Assembly: GCF_026151205.1 (NCBI RefSeq)
Contig: NC_087079.1
Coordinates: forward strand, 3,925,230-3,989,229
Source: Bolinopsis microptera
Taxonomy: Eukaryota > Ctenophora > Tentaculata > Lobata > Bolinopsidae
Direction: 5' to 3'
DNA length: 64,000 nucleotides
Under the pieces are notes generated by a model. The model was not told the DNA's origin. It did no database searches and saw only the letters and a program-made list of their open reading frames with translations. The position numbers and the translations under genes were made by a program. This document shows positions 10,368 through 24,853 of the stretch, piece by piece; the first letter of the stretch is position 1, and every line of letters begins with the position of its first letter.

Positions 10368-11510
10368 ATGTCAAATCGGGAGACAAGATCACAAACTGTT
10401 AAAGTTGAAGTGAAGACTGAGATTCTGGACCATATTATCAAGAAGGAGATAAAGACTGAGCTACAGGAAGTCACCGGGAAGTCACACGGTTTTATTTGTC
10501 CCACATGTAAAGCTCATTTCCTTTACGATGAGTTCTTTATGGAGCATATTAAAGAACACCACGAGAATATGGCTGCTGAAAAAGTAAATTCTAATCAGCC
10601 AATGAGTTCTTCTGGAATATCAGAAAAAGAGAACAATTCAAAGAATACCACACATGTAAGTGAACCTTTAAAATGTGATGTTTGTTCCTTTTCTTGCTCC
10701 TACGAATCTCATCTTCTGGAACATCAGAGAGTTCATACTAATAAAAATCCATTAAAATGTCAACAGTGCTCATATGCTTGTTCTCATAAACGTGATATAG
10801 TGAAACATCAGCGAATTCACACTGGTGAGAAACCCTACAAGTGTGAACAGTGCTCATATGCTTGTACTCAAAAATGTAATCTAGTGAAACATCAGCGAAT
10901 TCACACAGGAGAGAAACCCTACAAGTGCAAAGATTGCTCATATGCTTGTACTCAAAAAGGTAGGCTAGTTAACCATCAGAGAATTCACACAGGAGAGAAA
11001 CCCTACAAGTGCAAAGATTGCTCATATGCTTGTACTCAAAAATGTAATCTAGTTAACCATCAGAGAATTCACACCGGTGAGAAACCCTACTGTAAGTGCA
11101 AGGAATGCTCATATGCTTGTTATCTAAAAAGTAGTCTAGTGAAACATCAGAGAGTACACACTAATGAAAAACCATTTAAGTGTGAACAGTGCTCATATGC
11201 TTCTTCTCGGAAAGACACTCTAGACTTACATCAGCGTACTCACACGGGTGAGAAATCCTACAAGTGTGAACAGTGCTCATTTGCTTTCACTCAAAAAGGT
11301 AATCTAGTCAGACACCAGCGAATTCACACTGGTGAGAAACCCTACAAGTGTAAACATTTCTCATATGCATGTTCTCAAAAACATCCTCTAGTCAGACATC
11401 AGCGTGCTCACACGGGTGTTCATACTCCTATAATTACAAGCAGTGCTCCCATCATACTTGAGCCGACTCAAACCAGAAAGAAAAAAAAGTCAAAAGGTAG
11501 AGGAAAGTAG
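10368..11510 (+). CDS. Family-B zinc-finger protein B1: SUMO-motif tetrad, isolated finger, 9-finger array, basic tail
   Basis: Exon begins at 10357 after TTTGCAG; the first Met (MSNRETRSQ) is at 10368. A Met further upstream would be intronic. Residues about 10-30 hold four psi-K-x-E motifs (VKVE, VKTE, IKKE, IKTE), typical SUMO acceptor sites. An isolated N-terminal C2H2 finger (CPTCKAHF..HIKEHH) follows, then a Ser/Asn linker and an array of nine fingers. Finger 6 has a one-residue insertion before its first Cys (YCKCKEC). In finger 9 the second Cys is Phe (CKHF), so it is probably not folded. The tail is a unique segment ending in a Lys-rich cluster (RKKKKSKGRGK), a likely nuclear signal. 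Probable SUMO-dependent DNA-binding regulator, by inference. The other family-B copies lack this tail. Confidence 0.85.
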   Translation: MSNRETRSQTVKVEVKTEILDHIIKKEIKTELQEVTGKSHGFICPTCKAHFLYDEFFMEHIKEHHENMAAEKVNSNQPMSSSGISEKENNSKNTTHVSEPLKCDVCSFSCSYESHLLEHQRVHTNKNPLKCQQCSYACSHKRDIVKHQRIHTGEKPYKCEQCSYACTQKCNLVKHQRIHTGEKPYKCKDCSYACTQKGRLVNHQRIHTGEKPYKCKDCSYACTQKCNLVNHQRIHTGEKPYCKCKECSYACYLKSSLVKHQRVHTNEKPFKCEQCSYASSRKDTLDLHQRTHTGEKSYKCEQCSFAFTQKGNLVRHQRIHTGEKPYKCKHFSYACSQKHPLVRHQRAHTGVHTPIITSSAPIILEPTQTRKKKKSKGRGK

Positions 11511-12268
11511 CCCAACTACCGAATCTCACATAGCATTAATTGTTAATTGCCTCTCAATGCTGATGGTTGTTAATGTTAATTTTATGAAAATTATTTTTGA
11601 TTTACTGAACAGTCTGTGTCCTTTATTCTGTTAAATTATAAAATACTAAAGTTCATATAAATCTAACACGTTATAACGCATTGAAATTTCTTCCTTAAAT
11701 CATGAGATTGTATGGAGCTTTTACAACACGATAGTTCTTATGTGACCAACCAAACATTCGGAATGTTTTTTTTTTGTTCTGGTACGGTATTCTATTTGTG
11801 ACTTCAGTTTTCTTTTGTAATGATTTTGTAATGACTTTGCAATCGACTGAATGACCTGAATTGAAGTATGCGGTATTTTTAAAGATTTAAATTCGAATAT
11901 TTTAATAGGTGCAACCCCCGCCCCATCCCCCCCCCCCCCCCCCCACCCAGTGCCAGCGTTTATAATATAAATTATACTATGCCCCACCACACAATGTATT
12001 TAACTATTGGAATGTATTTCAATATTCATTAAGTCGCTGTTTGAGTGAAATTGATTTCATTGATTTGCTGACAAATATTTCTGTATTTAAAGGAAGATGT
12101 TCCATGTTGTCGCTGACACTCATGTTTTTAGTATCATGGTTGAACTAATTATTTTCCTTTTTTAAAGACTTGAGTTTAACGTATTAACGTATTAACTCAA
12201 AATTCAATTATAAATAAGCTTTGGATTATTCAACAGTGATATAAAATATATTAAATACTCTCTCCTAG
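11511..12268. other. Intergenic, B1 to HPS1
   Basis: AT-rich sequence with a long C tract at about 11927-11944. The segment ends in a splice-acceptor-like TCTCTCCTAG directly before the HPS1 start, so a 5' UTR exon of HPS1 may lie here. No other feature seen. Confidence 0.5.
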
Positions 12269-12269
12269 G

Positions 12270-14164
12270 ATGAGATGTCTCTGTGCGATAGACAGCATTG
12301 GCAACGACGTCATCTTCCTCAACTGTGACAGTGAATTCAACACCTACCTCCAAAAAGAAGCAGTGAAACTTTTTGGTGATGACTATGTCGCAGCGGACAC
12401 AACCACACCTGATATAAACGTAGCAACAATCTTCTTCCTCCCCTTCACCACCATCCAGAACAAACAACACCAGCAGAACAACCCACTCAACTCTGTTCTC
12501 TGTCAGGATGGTTTAAAAGTGGCTCTCCACCGCTTTGACAATATTGATGTGGTGGCTGTAGACAGCGATTCGAGTAGCAAGAACGCTTGTTTGTCACAGT
12601 GCGTGGTTTTTGAGAAGTTGGCAAAGCTACATTTGGGACCGGCTACTCTGTATTTGAAACCCAGTGATCTGGCATTGCGGAGGCAGCTGTGGACTAAGAT
12701 ATCTGATTATCTTGATTATTGGAACGATGTGTGTGGTTTGTCTGAAAAATACCTCTGTAGTGATGATGAATATTTTAGTATGACGTGTGAAGAAAATTTC
12801 AAGCAACACTTCCTATTCCAAGCAGTTGAAGAGCTGCATATTAACACAGAACTGAAACGCCAAGCAACTGAACTGGTAACAGAAGCTCTGCAATCAGCCC
12901 AGAAGATAGACAGAGCTTACTGTGAGGCTATCCTTGTAGTAAACGGTAAAGTTTTAGTCTCTCACTCATACAGACAAGCTCAGCGACTGGACCCCTCAGA
13001 TTTACTCTTTATACTGTTTATAGCTCACTGCTCTCTACCCAAGTCTCCTGTAGAAATAGATTACGGTGATAACCTGTCCGAATCAGAGGAGATGAAACAT
13101 CACCAACAAAACATCTTTATCAGAAAAGTAGATCAGACTGACAATTACCTGCCCTGTACTCTAACTGCGGTTTGTATTCGCGCTGGTATTGTGCTGATCC
13201 TCCTAGCAGAAACTAAGACTGCCATCGCGCCAAACATTTGCCGTGCCATTCAGTCGCTCTCTCAGTTGTACAGCAAAATAGATGAGATTGCTACAGAAGC
13301 TGAGAGAGGCCAGCATAACGCGCAGATTAATACCAAGACTCTGCCAACTAATTTTCTCAAAGTGAAAGGTGTGGTTGATTTTTATTTTGCGCGCATGGAG
13401 AAGGACATGGAAAACATCAGTACTCGTCTTAGCCACCAGTGGAATAAAGTACGTGACCACTGGTATGCGGTTTCCACTAGCGCGGGGCACTTGGGTGAGG
13501 AAAACCGGTATTTTCACGAGTTTGAGAGGAAAACGTTCAGTTTAATCACCGATTTAAGGAAACTTTTTTACAGTATCTACTGCACTGACGAGGACTCGGA
13601 GATCCACAAAGATATCAATGATATCTACAAGAAAGTGTCTCTCGGTCTCCGGGACTCCTCCTCATTTCTCCTGGTGAAAGCTCAGAGAAACTTCACACTC
13701 GGCAACTACCTGTCCGACTTCCAGGGATAGTCCACTTCCTTGTGATTGATAGGACTAAGAACAAGATAATAGTCCCCTCACTTGGCGCTCAAGGGCAGAG
13801 TGCCCGCTTCTGTCACAAGATCATACAAACACTTGCCAGGTTCCATCGCAACATGGTTCACAGCGGCTACCTGGGTGGTTTCATGAAGAAAAAAGACATG
13901 TTGTTCACATATAAACTGTGGTTTCAGAACCAAGGGAAGGTGGTCTCACCGGAGACAACAGTTCAGTATGTACCTACTCAGCCCCGGTCACAACTACTCT
14001 GCATGTTGTATCATAACATGGTTCAGCATTACTTTGGTGCACGTGCCCCGCTTGTGGAATGTTTTGAGCTACTGACTATACATATTGGAGAGGTTCCCTT
14101 GGAGTATGTTAATGATTCTGCTACTCGTCTTATGCAGGTTGTGGTGTCTGATTTCGCTTCGTAG
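12270..14164 (+). CDS. HPS1: HPS1, BLOC-3 subunit (one-base frameshift)
   Basis: Orthologue of Hermansky-Pudlak syndrome 1 protein, which with HPS4 forms BLOC-3, the exchange factor for Rab32/Rab38 in lysosome-related organelle biogenesis. The start MRCLCAI matches the known N-terminus (MKCVLVA), and the context (..SSFLLVKAQRNFTLGNYL) is a hallmark. The frame 12270-13730 ends at TAG directly after DFQG; homology resumes at once in the next frame (IVHFLVIDRTKN..) and runs to 14164. One missing base in the GGG at about 13726-13728 explains this, giving about 631 residues against 700 in human. The whole coding region lies in one exon. A homopolymer error is the simplest cause; a real null allele is possible. 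An AATAAA follows at about 14562. Confidence 0.9.
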
Positions 14165-14695
14165 ATTATAATACCTCATCTAGATCATACTCCTACTCCA
14201 CCAAATACGAATACAATCAAATATTCTACGATTGAAGATTAAAGCGAAGTTGTAAGTTGTTTGAGTGTTCCACAGGAGGAATTAGTTACTTAAAAAGCAT
14301 GTTCTTGTTAGAACCGCTAATTTTCTCTATCCAGAAATAGTTTGTTAATAACCCGCTGACAGGACCTGGAACACTGTGAGCACTTTAACATATGACGTCA
14401 TCCAACTATCATTACTTGCTTCTCACAGAAACAATCATAGTACATACAATTACATGTTACATTTTGTCATGATGGTATAAATCACACTTACCATTGGTAA
14501 GTGTGCTTTTTGGCTTGATTTTTTGCTGTGAGCTTGGCCCGAGGCAACATTTTATGTATGTAATAAAAACTGTCGTGTTTTAAACTATGAGGAAGAGTGC
14601 AAGTACTGCTACACCAGTTATTTGACACAAACGTGTGCCAAATTTGCTATAAATAACGTGATGATGTATAGATTAGCTTTAAATGGGGTGTAATT

Positions 14696-14788
14696 GTGCA
14701 CACATACACACATACACACATACACACATACACACATACACACATACACACATACACACATACACACATACACACATACACACACACA
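14696..14788. repeat. (CACATA)n microsatellite
   Basis: About fifteen near-perfect copies of the hexamer CACATA/ACACAT. It produces a spurious repetitive ORF of His-Thr-Tyr. Confidence 0.95.
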
Positions 14789-15139
14789 TTTACACCTACT
14801 CTACTCGTATACTACAGTCCTATCCTCGAAGTGACATGTAATTCAACACTTTATATATTTTGCCGCTGTATGTACCCTGTGATCTAACGTTATCTTGCTG
14901 GAATGTTGCCAGCTCTCAACTCCCCAACATGATCTAAACCTGGTCCAGTTTTGGGGTTACTTCCTGATATCTACCCCGTGTGATAAAATATATAAAGTAT
15001 CTTCTCGTGTGCTGCGAGACCTGCTGTGTTTTTAATGAGTGCCGTTCGGGAGAAAACCTCGTGATATTTGAATCTGTTGTGTGTGGAGGAGCTTGTGGCG
15101 GGTATGAGGTGATTTGGATTATTTTTCGACAGTTCCATT

Positions 15140-15256
15140 TTATTGCAATGTGCATTTATAAATATAGTGCTTTTATGAGTGCTGTGTATTTATAAATGTA
15201 GTGCTTTCATGTGCGGTGCATTTATTACAATGTAGTGCGTTTATACGTCATGTAGT
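15140..15256. repeat. Degenerate tandem repeat near the Ras 5' side
   Basis: Three diverged copies of a roughly 38-40 bp unit containing GCATTTATAAATNTAGTGC(G)TTTATG. Copies differ by small indels. Confidence 0.6.
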
Positions 15257-16499
15257 AGTAGTGTGCGTTGTTTTGTGTGATGTTGGTTATTAATACATCA
15301 CCAGCCTTATTAAGGTTTCAGAGTTTAGTTCAAAGCTTTTTACTCAGAGAAACGGGGGAGTGTGCTCTCCTCGTATTTATTATATAATTGCATAATATAT
15401 CGACACATGACAGTGATTCTGGGGTTTGATTGGTTAAAAGTCGAAGCTGATTTGTTAATTTCTGTCACGTGTCTAAAAAACATCATCTCCCCACATCTCT
15501 ATTATATATTACATAATATACCGATTTGGTTTTAATCCCCAAATATGGTTTCTAGCACATGTGTTATTTTTCAGATTTATTGTGTGCGTTACGTTTGAAG
15601 ATTTACGTTTCGACCTTAACTTGTTAACATATTTATGTTAACATATTTATTGTGATTGTTGTGATTTAATAAAGCAATGAGCTGGTCTCGTTATAAACAT
15701 TTTATTATAGAGTTTATTTTTTACTTTTTGTGTTCTAATTTTCTATTTCAGTTTACCTGTGTTTTAAAGCATATTATACATGATAATGTTCTACAGTTTA
15801 TCCCTTGTTTTGAACTCTCAAAATAACTGATTAACACGATTTAAATTAAAGTTGACAGAATTATTACTACACCAAACATACAGGCTTCCCTCTTTGGCAA
15901 AAGGGAAATCCTTCAAAATGTTGGAGTGATAATTCGGCCGGGGTATTACATATTATTCGTATAATATATATACACATTACCGGTACCTGGTGTAGCGTAG
16001 TTAGCCGATATATCGGTAGTACACACGCACACTCTCGTTACTACACTACTATTATACCTAACGCATAATGCTACAGTAACATTGCATAATATTACTATTC
16101 TATAGTACTTTCCTGGTCGATATATCCCCATAATTTAAAAATAAGTTGTCCTGTATTCTATTGCCATGCTGTGTATTTACTGTTAAATTGATGACACCCC
16201 CTTGCAACCTTAGTTCGTGCTATTGTCCACGGATTTGATTGTTGTAAAAGTGTAGAACTAAGGTTGTTGTTGCGTGGATTACCTTGTGTGGTTCTTGTTG
16301 ATCGTTTGTTATTATTATATGTAAGGAACACGATTGTAATATATTATATAGCGTGATATTTATGTTTATTTCGGTGCGTTACATCAATCTTTATAATGTT
16401 AGGTGATGACGAACCAATAGAGCTACTGTGAACGATATATTTCATATATTCGCGAGAACCACGCTGCTCCTTCTTCGTAATCTGTGACACAGTTAAAGA

Positions 16500-19801
<3,302 letters not shown>

Positions 19802-21538
19802 ACTCGAACTATTCATCATCATCACGGACTCTCCGATATCAGTTCACCGTCCAGTAAATTGTGTCATGCTACTTTTCGTTATAATCGATCCAGTGAGGGA
19901 GCTGTGATAACCAGGGTATCATGATTATTCATTAACTTGGTTGATTTTTTTCAACGATTACTCTTGATTACATTTTTGTGTCGATATATTGTTAGCTTGG
20001 ATGGAAATGGAGGTGTTGAACTATTAATAGATCCTTTTGTAGCGTGATTGATCACTTGATTAGCGTTATTGATATGAATGAATACAGTTGACCTGATATA
20101 TATTACAACGCTTGTAATACATAATAGTACACATTTTTTTGCCCCCAATGCCGTAATTTGCCGAAGTATATTATTAAGAAGTAGTGCCTGTATAAGGAAG
20201 TAGAATTAAATCTCAGGTTTTTGGGAATCAATAATTCTTGATTTTTTGTCACATTTTGTCGGAAAGGAAATACATAGTTTAAAATTTTTGATATTTTCTT
20301 ATGGTTTTATATTCTTATACGGAGGTTGTTTGGTTGCCGTGGCCCGCTATTTTGAAGACACGGTAACTTTTTAATAGATCAAATGGCACTTTATTTTCTT
20401 TTACTTGTAGTTCCCCGTTTTAAAGCTGATCAACATCTTCACGTGATATGTTATTACTAATTAGACAACTAATTAGATTGGGACTGATAGTTTTACATTT
20501 GATTCACATTCATTTAATCACCATCTCTGTAGACATATTTAGAATATTTTGAGATCTTACGTGGGATAACTGTCTGGAATGTTGATATTTTATCATTTTA
20601 ATTAAGGATGATATAGCGCCTATGAGATTATTTGCTGCGCTTAATAATGATAATACAATATTTCATGATTTAAAACGCGGAGATTAGACCTAGTGCAGAT
20701 TATAGAAACTAGAGTTACTAGAACCAGCATGTGCGTCAGGGTTTTTCGGTTTGCAAGATTTCTATTTTCTTGAGGAACGTTGTTCGTGGTATAATATTGG
20801 GCCTCAGTCATGGTTATGATTAAATTAAAATATTGAGTTGATTTATTGTTAGTGATATTAGCAAGCATTTTATTGGTTGGATTTCGAAATAAGCATAAAG
20901 AGAACTAACATGGGATTGTTTTGTATATAAAATTTTCCTGACACAAGCACCGTCTTTTGTGTGACAAATTATGCGTATTTATGCGAATATTTGCCCCATT
21001 TAGAGCATTAAAAGGGTTCAATGACGAGCGCACCTTCTTTACATGGAAAACCTTAAAATTCACCCCTAACTATTCTCCAAAAACATGACCCTAGTATTCC
21101 TCAGAAATACGTACAACTGTACGTATTTCTGGGGGCATTCCAAAACATTACGTCAACTGTAAGCTACTGGTAGCTTACAGTTGACGTAATGTTTGGGAAT
21201 GCCCCCACAGACATAACATCATATGTTTGTCATTGCTGACCTCATTTCTGTTTAAAAGAATGTACAGTTTTTCGTCAACCAATATCATACAAATACACAG
21301 CAATGGTACAATTCAAAACATAACCTCATAAATTCATTCCTATGGTAAAATACTTGCAAGATCTAATAAAGCTCCAGGAAATACTTCCCTTCGCTGCAAA
21401 TATATCAGCAAAATATTCATAAACATAACGTATTAAAAAGTTCAGTATATCTGCGGTTAAGGAAGCTTTTTACAAGGTGAAAAGCTGAAAGACCTGCCAT
21501 AAACGGAGGTCGTTAAAAACAATAAATCTATTTTAAAT
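19802..21538. other. Intergenic between convergent Ras and MANF
   Basis: The 3' flanks of two convergent genes. No further coding region is supported. It contains two adjacent palindromes at 21102-21206, listed separately. Confidence 0.55.
21102..21206. repeat. Pair of adjacent palindromes (possible mini-transposon)
   Basis: A 30-bp palindrome (21102-21131, arms of 13 bp, CAGAAATACGTAC) is followed at once by a larger one with 37-nt arms (21131-21167 and 21170-21206), a 2-nt loop and one mismatch. The large one begins and ends with GGGGGC/GCCCCC. It would extrude as a strong hairpin. It lies about 330 bp past the MANF stop codon, so it may sit in its 3' UTR. Confidence 0.9.
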
Positions 21539-24183
21539 CTAAAGTTCGCTTCGACCCTGGGAAGCGGCGATGGCCTCTACTTTCTTGACATATTCGCTTT
21601 TCTCGGTGCAACCCTTGCAATTTTGACCATGTTGTTCCAGAATCTTCTTCAGATCTTTAACTTTCAGTTTCTTGATGTTAACAGTCTTCAGGTCAATCTG
21701 CTTCTCTGAAATAGCCAAAAATTAGAACGTTGATCTAGGAAAGCGGTAACTGAGATTTGAGCCCGAAAAGTGAAAGGGGCTTTAAAAGAATTTGGATATT
21801 TCGCCTATTCCATGAAATTTCCAGTGTAATAATGACTATTATAGGGCTAATATAGCAGCAAGTTGCGGCGGAAATAAAGTGGGCATAAAGAACGACCAGG
21901 GATGTATGTGTTTCACACTCGGGCTTCGTTGATAACAGCAGTCAGCGACGGCTTTTGTTTCTGCTTTAGAGGCTGATAAGCTGTAACACTAACCAGTCAT
22001 CTTATAACCCTGACTAGTGGTCACATGGGCCTTAATATTGCTGTTTGGGTCAAACCCGCTGTCGGCACGCCATCTCAAAATATTGTCGCCTGCCAAACCA
22101 AAACCTGGTTTTTCTGGCTCATCATCAACTGTGATGAATTATTGGTAGAAATTCGCTAGTCCGAGAAATGTGAAGAAGTAACTGTTGCTAACATTAGACC
22201 AATGTTAACAATGGTTTACATTCTGGTTACAATTAAAGCGGACCCGCAGTATAAGCGGAGGATATGGTCCTGAAATTAGGCTCATGTATTATGTAGGAAT
22301 GATCCCTTACTGTCACCAACATCTAAATGAACATTCTTATTTATACTCTTAGCTACAGGTTGCTTACACTTACAGTTATCTTAATTGTAGAGCTTTGCAA
22401 CGAGACAATCAAGGGCAATCTACTTCATCGAATAGCTAGAGTACACGCTAATCTTCGAATAGATGGGGATCTGTAGCGCGCAAGAGCCGCGCAATAACAC
22501 TGGGACAAGGCGTACTTTTCATGGTGCCAGAGAAACAATTCGGCTAGTATTTACAGCTATTCGCACGTATGTGATCCATTATGCAATGTGTTACGTACGA
22601 AAGTGCCCCGAAATCAGTTTTAGCGGGCCTGTTGACAAATGTGCTAAAAATATGTACGACATGCATTTCTGCATTTCACGAGCAGATTATGCTGGGCCTT
22701 CCTTGGTACACCAACATCTCTAATCTTCTCACCAAATATAACTTCCCCCACTCATCCTCTTCAAAATCCAAGCTCTCTACCCAAATCAGTCACAACATGA
22801 GGGAAGAATTTGTGGATACCTGGAAATCTGCCAAGGCATCCTCACCTAAATTAGAATTCTACAATCAAATTAAACATGATTTTGAACCAGAAACATACTT
22901 AGGAGTGGTTAAGATCCCCGATGCTCGGAAAAGCTTAACAAGGTTTCGTATTAGCTGCCACAATCTTTACATTGAGAGGGGCCGTTACGAAACCCCCCTA
23001 GTACCAAGAGAACATCGATGGTGCACTTTTTGCTTTCTCAGCAAGGGGCTTAAGCCTATTGAGGACGAAATTCATGTTCTAACTGACTGTTTACTCTACT
23101 CCTCAGTTAGAGAAAAATTTAACTTCCATCCCAAAAATATTACTGACCTAGCCGGTTTGCTATCCGATAAAACACTAGACCCTACAAAATTTACTGCCAC
23201 AGCAAGAGCAATCCATTCAATTCTCTCTGTGAACGAACATTTTACAGCCTACTATAAGAGCCCAGATTTCCACTCAAATACTGGCCAATGCATAATGCTA
23301 TAGGACCTCAAAAATAGTATTATAAAACATTTCTATTTTATCCCTACACATTTGTAAATAACTAGAATTGTGTAACCTTAAATTATTTCAGAATTATAAC
23401 TATTGTGAATTCAATAAAATAATTATCACTTTTGTATCCTTGTATCCTTGTATCCTTGTATCCTTGCATTATCCGCACCATTGCACTCACCGTATTTAAG
23501 ATCACAAATTGAAGCATCCTTCTTGTGCAGCTCTCCGCAAATCTTCTCCACAGGCTTATGGAATGACATAGGTTTAGTGACCATCTGTGTCATACCAGTT
23601 GCTGAAGTTTCAGTTGCTCCAATGTACCAGCACTGCGGATTGAGGAAAGTTTATAATTTATCACGTAGTTAGTACGTGGTAGATATTTTCAGCTACCAGT
23701 CTTCTTTTTGGGAAGGAAAATGTTTTGCCCTCCCTTTTAAGAAACGCCCATAATTTTGTAAAAATTGGCGGGTAAATAACGTGTTAGCCAAAAAACAGAG
23801 GGTTTTATGAAAATAATGTAAACAATGTACGTTGGTATACGGTTACACAGCTGCTCATGGTACATATTTCATGAACACTGACAAGATGAGCAATTTTATT
23901 CTAACAATCCTCTTCCCTCCGTCAGTATGCTAAAATAATACCTAGCACAATACAAATTACTTAATTTAAGTATGATGATTAACTAATCATTGAAGCTGCC
24001 AGATTGTACAAATTGTCTCAAAAAAAACATCAAATAATAAATTTCTTACGAATCTCTCATCTTTAGGCTGTGTAGTTTTGCATTCTTTCCTCAAAACTGT
24101 GTCTATCTTGGTGTGATCACTCTGTATGGAATTATCTAGACCGTCGAGAGTAGCTCTGAACTTTGTAAGGAATGTGATACACA
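21539..24183 (-). CDS. MANF: MANF/CDNF-type neurotrophic factor (first exon not found)
   Basis: Secreted and ER-resident protein that protects cells during ER stress. Minus-strand exons: 24050-24183, 23491-23632 and 21539-21705, with consistent phases (2, 0, 1) and GT-AG borders. They encode VCITFLTKF.. (second half of the CxxC pair), the helical saposin-like domain ([28 protein letters not shown]) and the C-terminal SAP-like domain ([20 protein letters not shown]) with the CKGC motif. It ends in RSEL, a KDEL-like ER-retrieval signal as in insect MANF. The first exon, with signal peptide and first Cys, should lie above 24183 but I could not identify it. The last intron contains a LINE fragment whose tail comes within about 20 bp of the exon 23491-23632 donor. 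Confidence 0.93.
22581..23466 (+). mobile_element. 3' end of a LINE retrotransposon inside the MANF intron
   Basis: An open frame to 23303 encodes the region downstream of reverse transcriptase in CR1/L2/jockey-like LINEs: a [17 protein letters not shown] segment, then a Cys-rich motif ([15 protein letters not shown]). About 160 bp after the stop the element ends in a four-fold TTGTATCC repeat (23433-23466), a typical microsatellite tail. It is antisense to MANF and 5'-truncated; the reverse transcriptase core is missing. The left border lies between about 22440 and 22700. Confidence 0.82.
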
Positions 24184-24853
24184 CTGAAACGAGGATGTGA
24201 TTAGTCACTAATAGGTTAATTCCAAGTTACTAATTAACAAATGAGTTGGTTCATTAGGTACTAATATAGTAACCAAAGTTACATTTTTTAATAAGATCAC
24301 CATCATATTTGCCCGTGCACCACAAATATATTGTATAATACTAGGTATGGTACAATGTACAATGTACCATACCCTGTATTGTAAATTCTATCTGATAACT
24401 GAACCTGGACAACGGAGACTTTTTGGGGAGAAACTTAAGGAAATCATTTTGGGAAGACTGCAATAAAACCACTGTGTGTATCTTTGAATGGCAATAAAAT
24501 AATAGTGTAAAATTGTAAATAACAAAACCAATAAATATCTTTAAAACGTAAATATGGACTGATGAAGCGGGGAGCCTACTTTTGAAAATATAATTAGCCA
24601 TAACAACAAAATGAACATTTAACATTTAGCAAAATAAATAGGATTTCCTGAACCATGGCCTCTTTTTGACAAAAACACAATTTCCCCTGTCTAAACGTAG
24701 AAAACAAGAACAGCTATTATTATTTATTTGGAAACCAGCCCACTAAATAACTGAAACATCTAAAGCATCGTAAAAATCAATTAATTATCCAATTAATCAA
24801 ATAGCTATTTAATTAGTAAATTAATCGGTTCACTAAAGAATTATGTCATTTAA
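24184..24853. other. Between MANF exon 2 and SEC11
   Basis: AT-rich. It should contain the MANF promoter and first exon unless that exon lies further upstream, but no convincing signal-peptide exon was found. At about 24345-24372 there is a small palindrome (GGTATGGTACAATGTACAATGTACC). Confidence 0.45.

Larger units (their letters stand above)
14165..16499. other. Intergenic, HPS1 to Ras
   Basis: No gene recognised in these 2.3 kb. It contains the HPS1 3' UTR, a hexanucleotide microsatellite (14696-14788), a degenerate repeat of about 40 bp around 15140-15260 and AT-rich sequence. The last part should contain the Ras promoter and 5' UTR, but I see no distinct motif. Confidence 0.5.

Noticed and set aside
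14696-14887. ORF starting in the hexanucleotide repeat
   Set aside because: Microsatellite translation with no other support.
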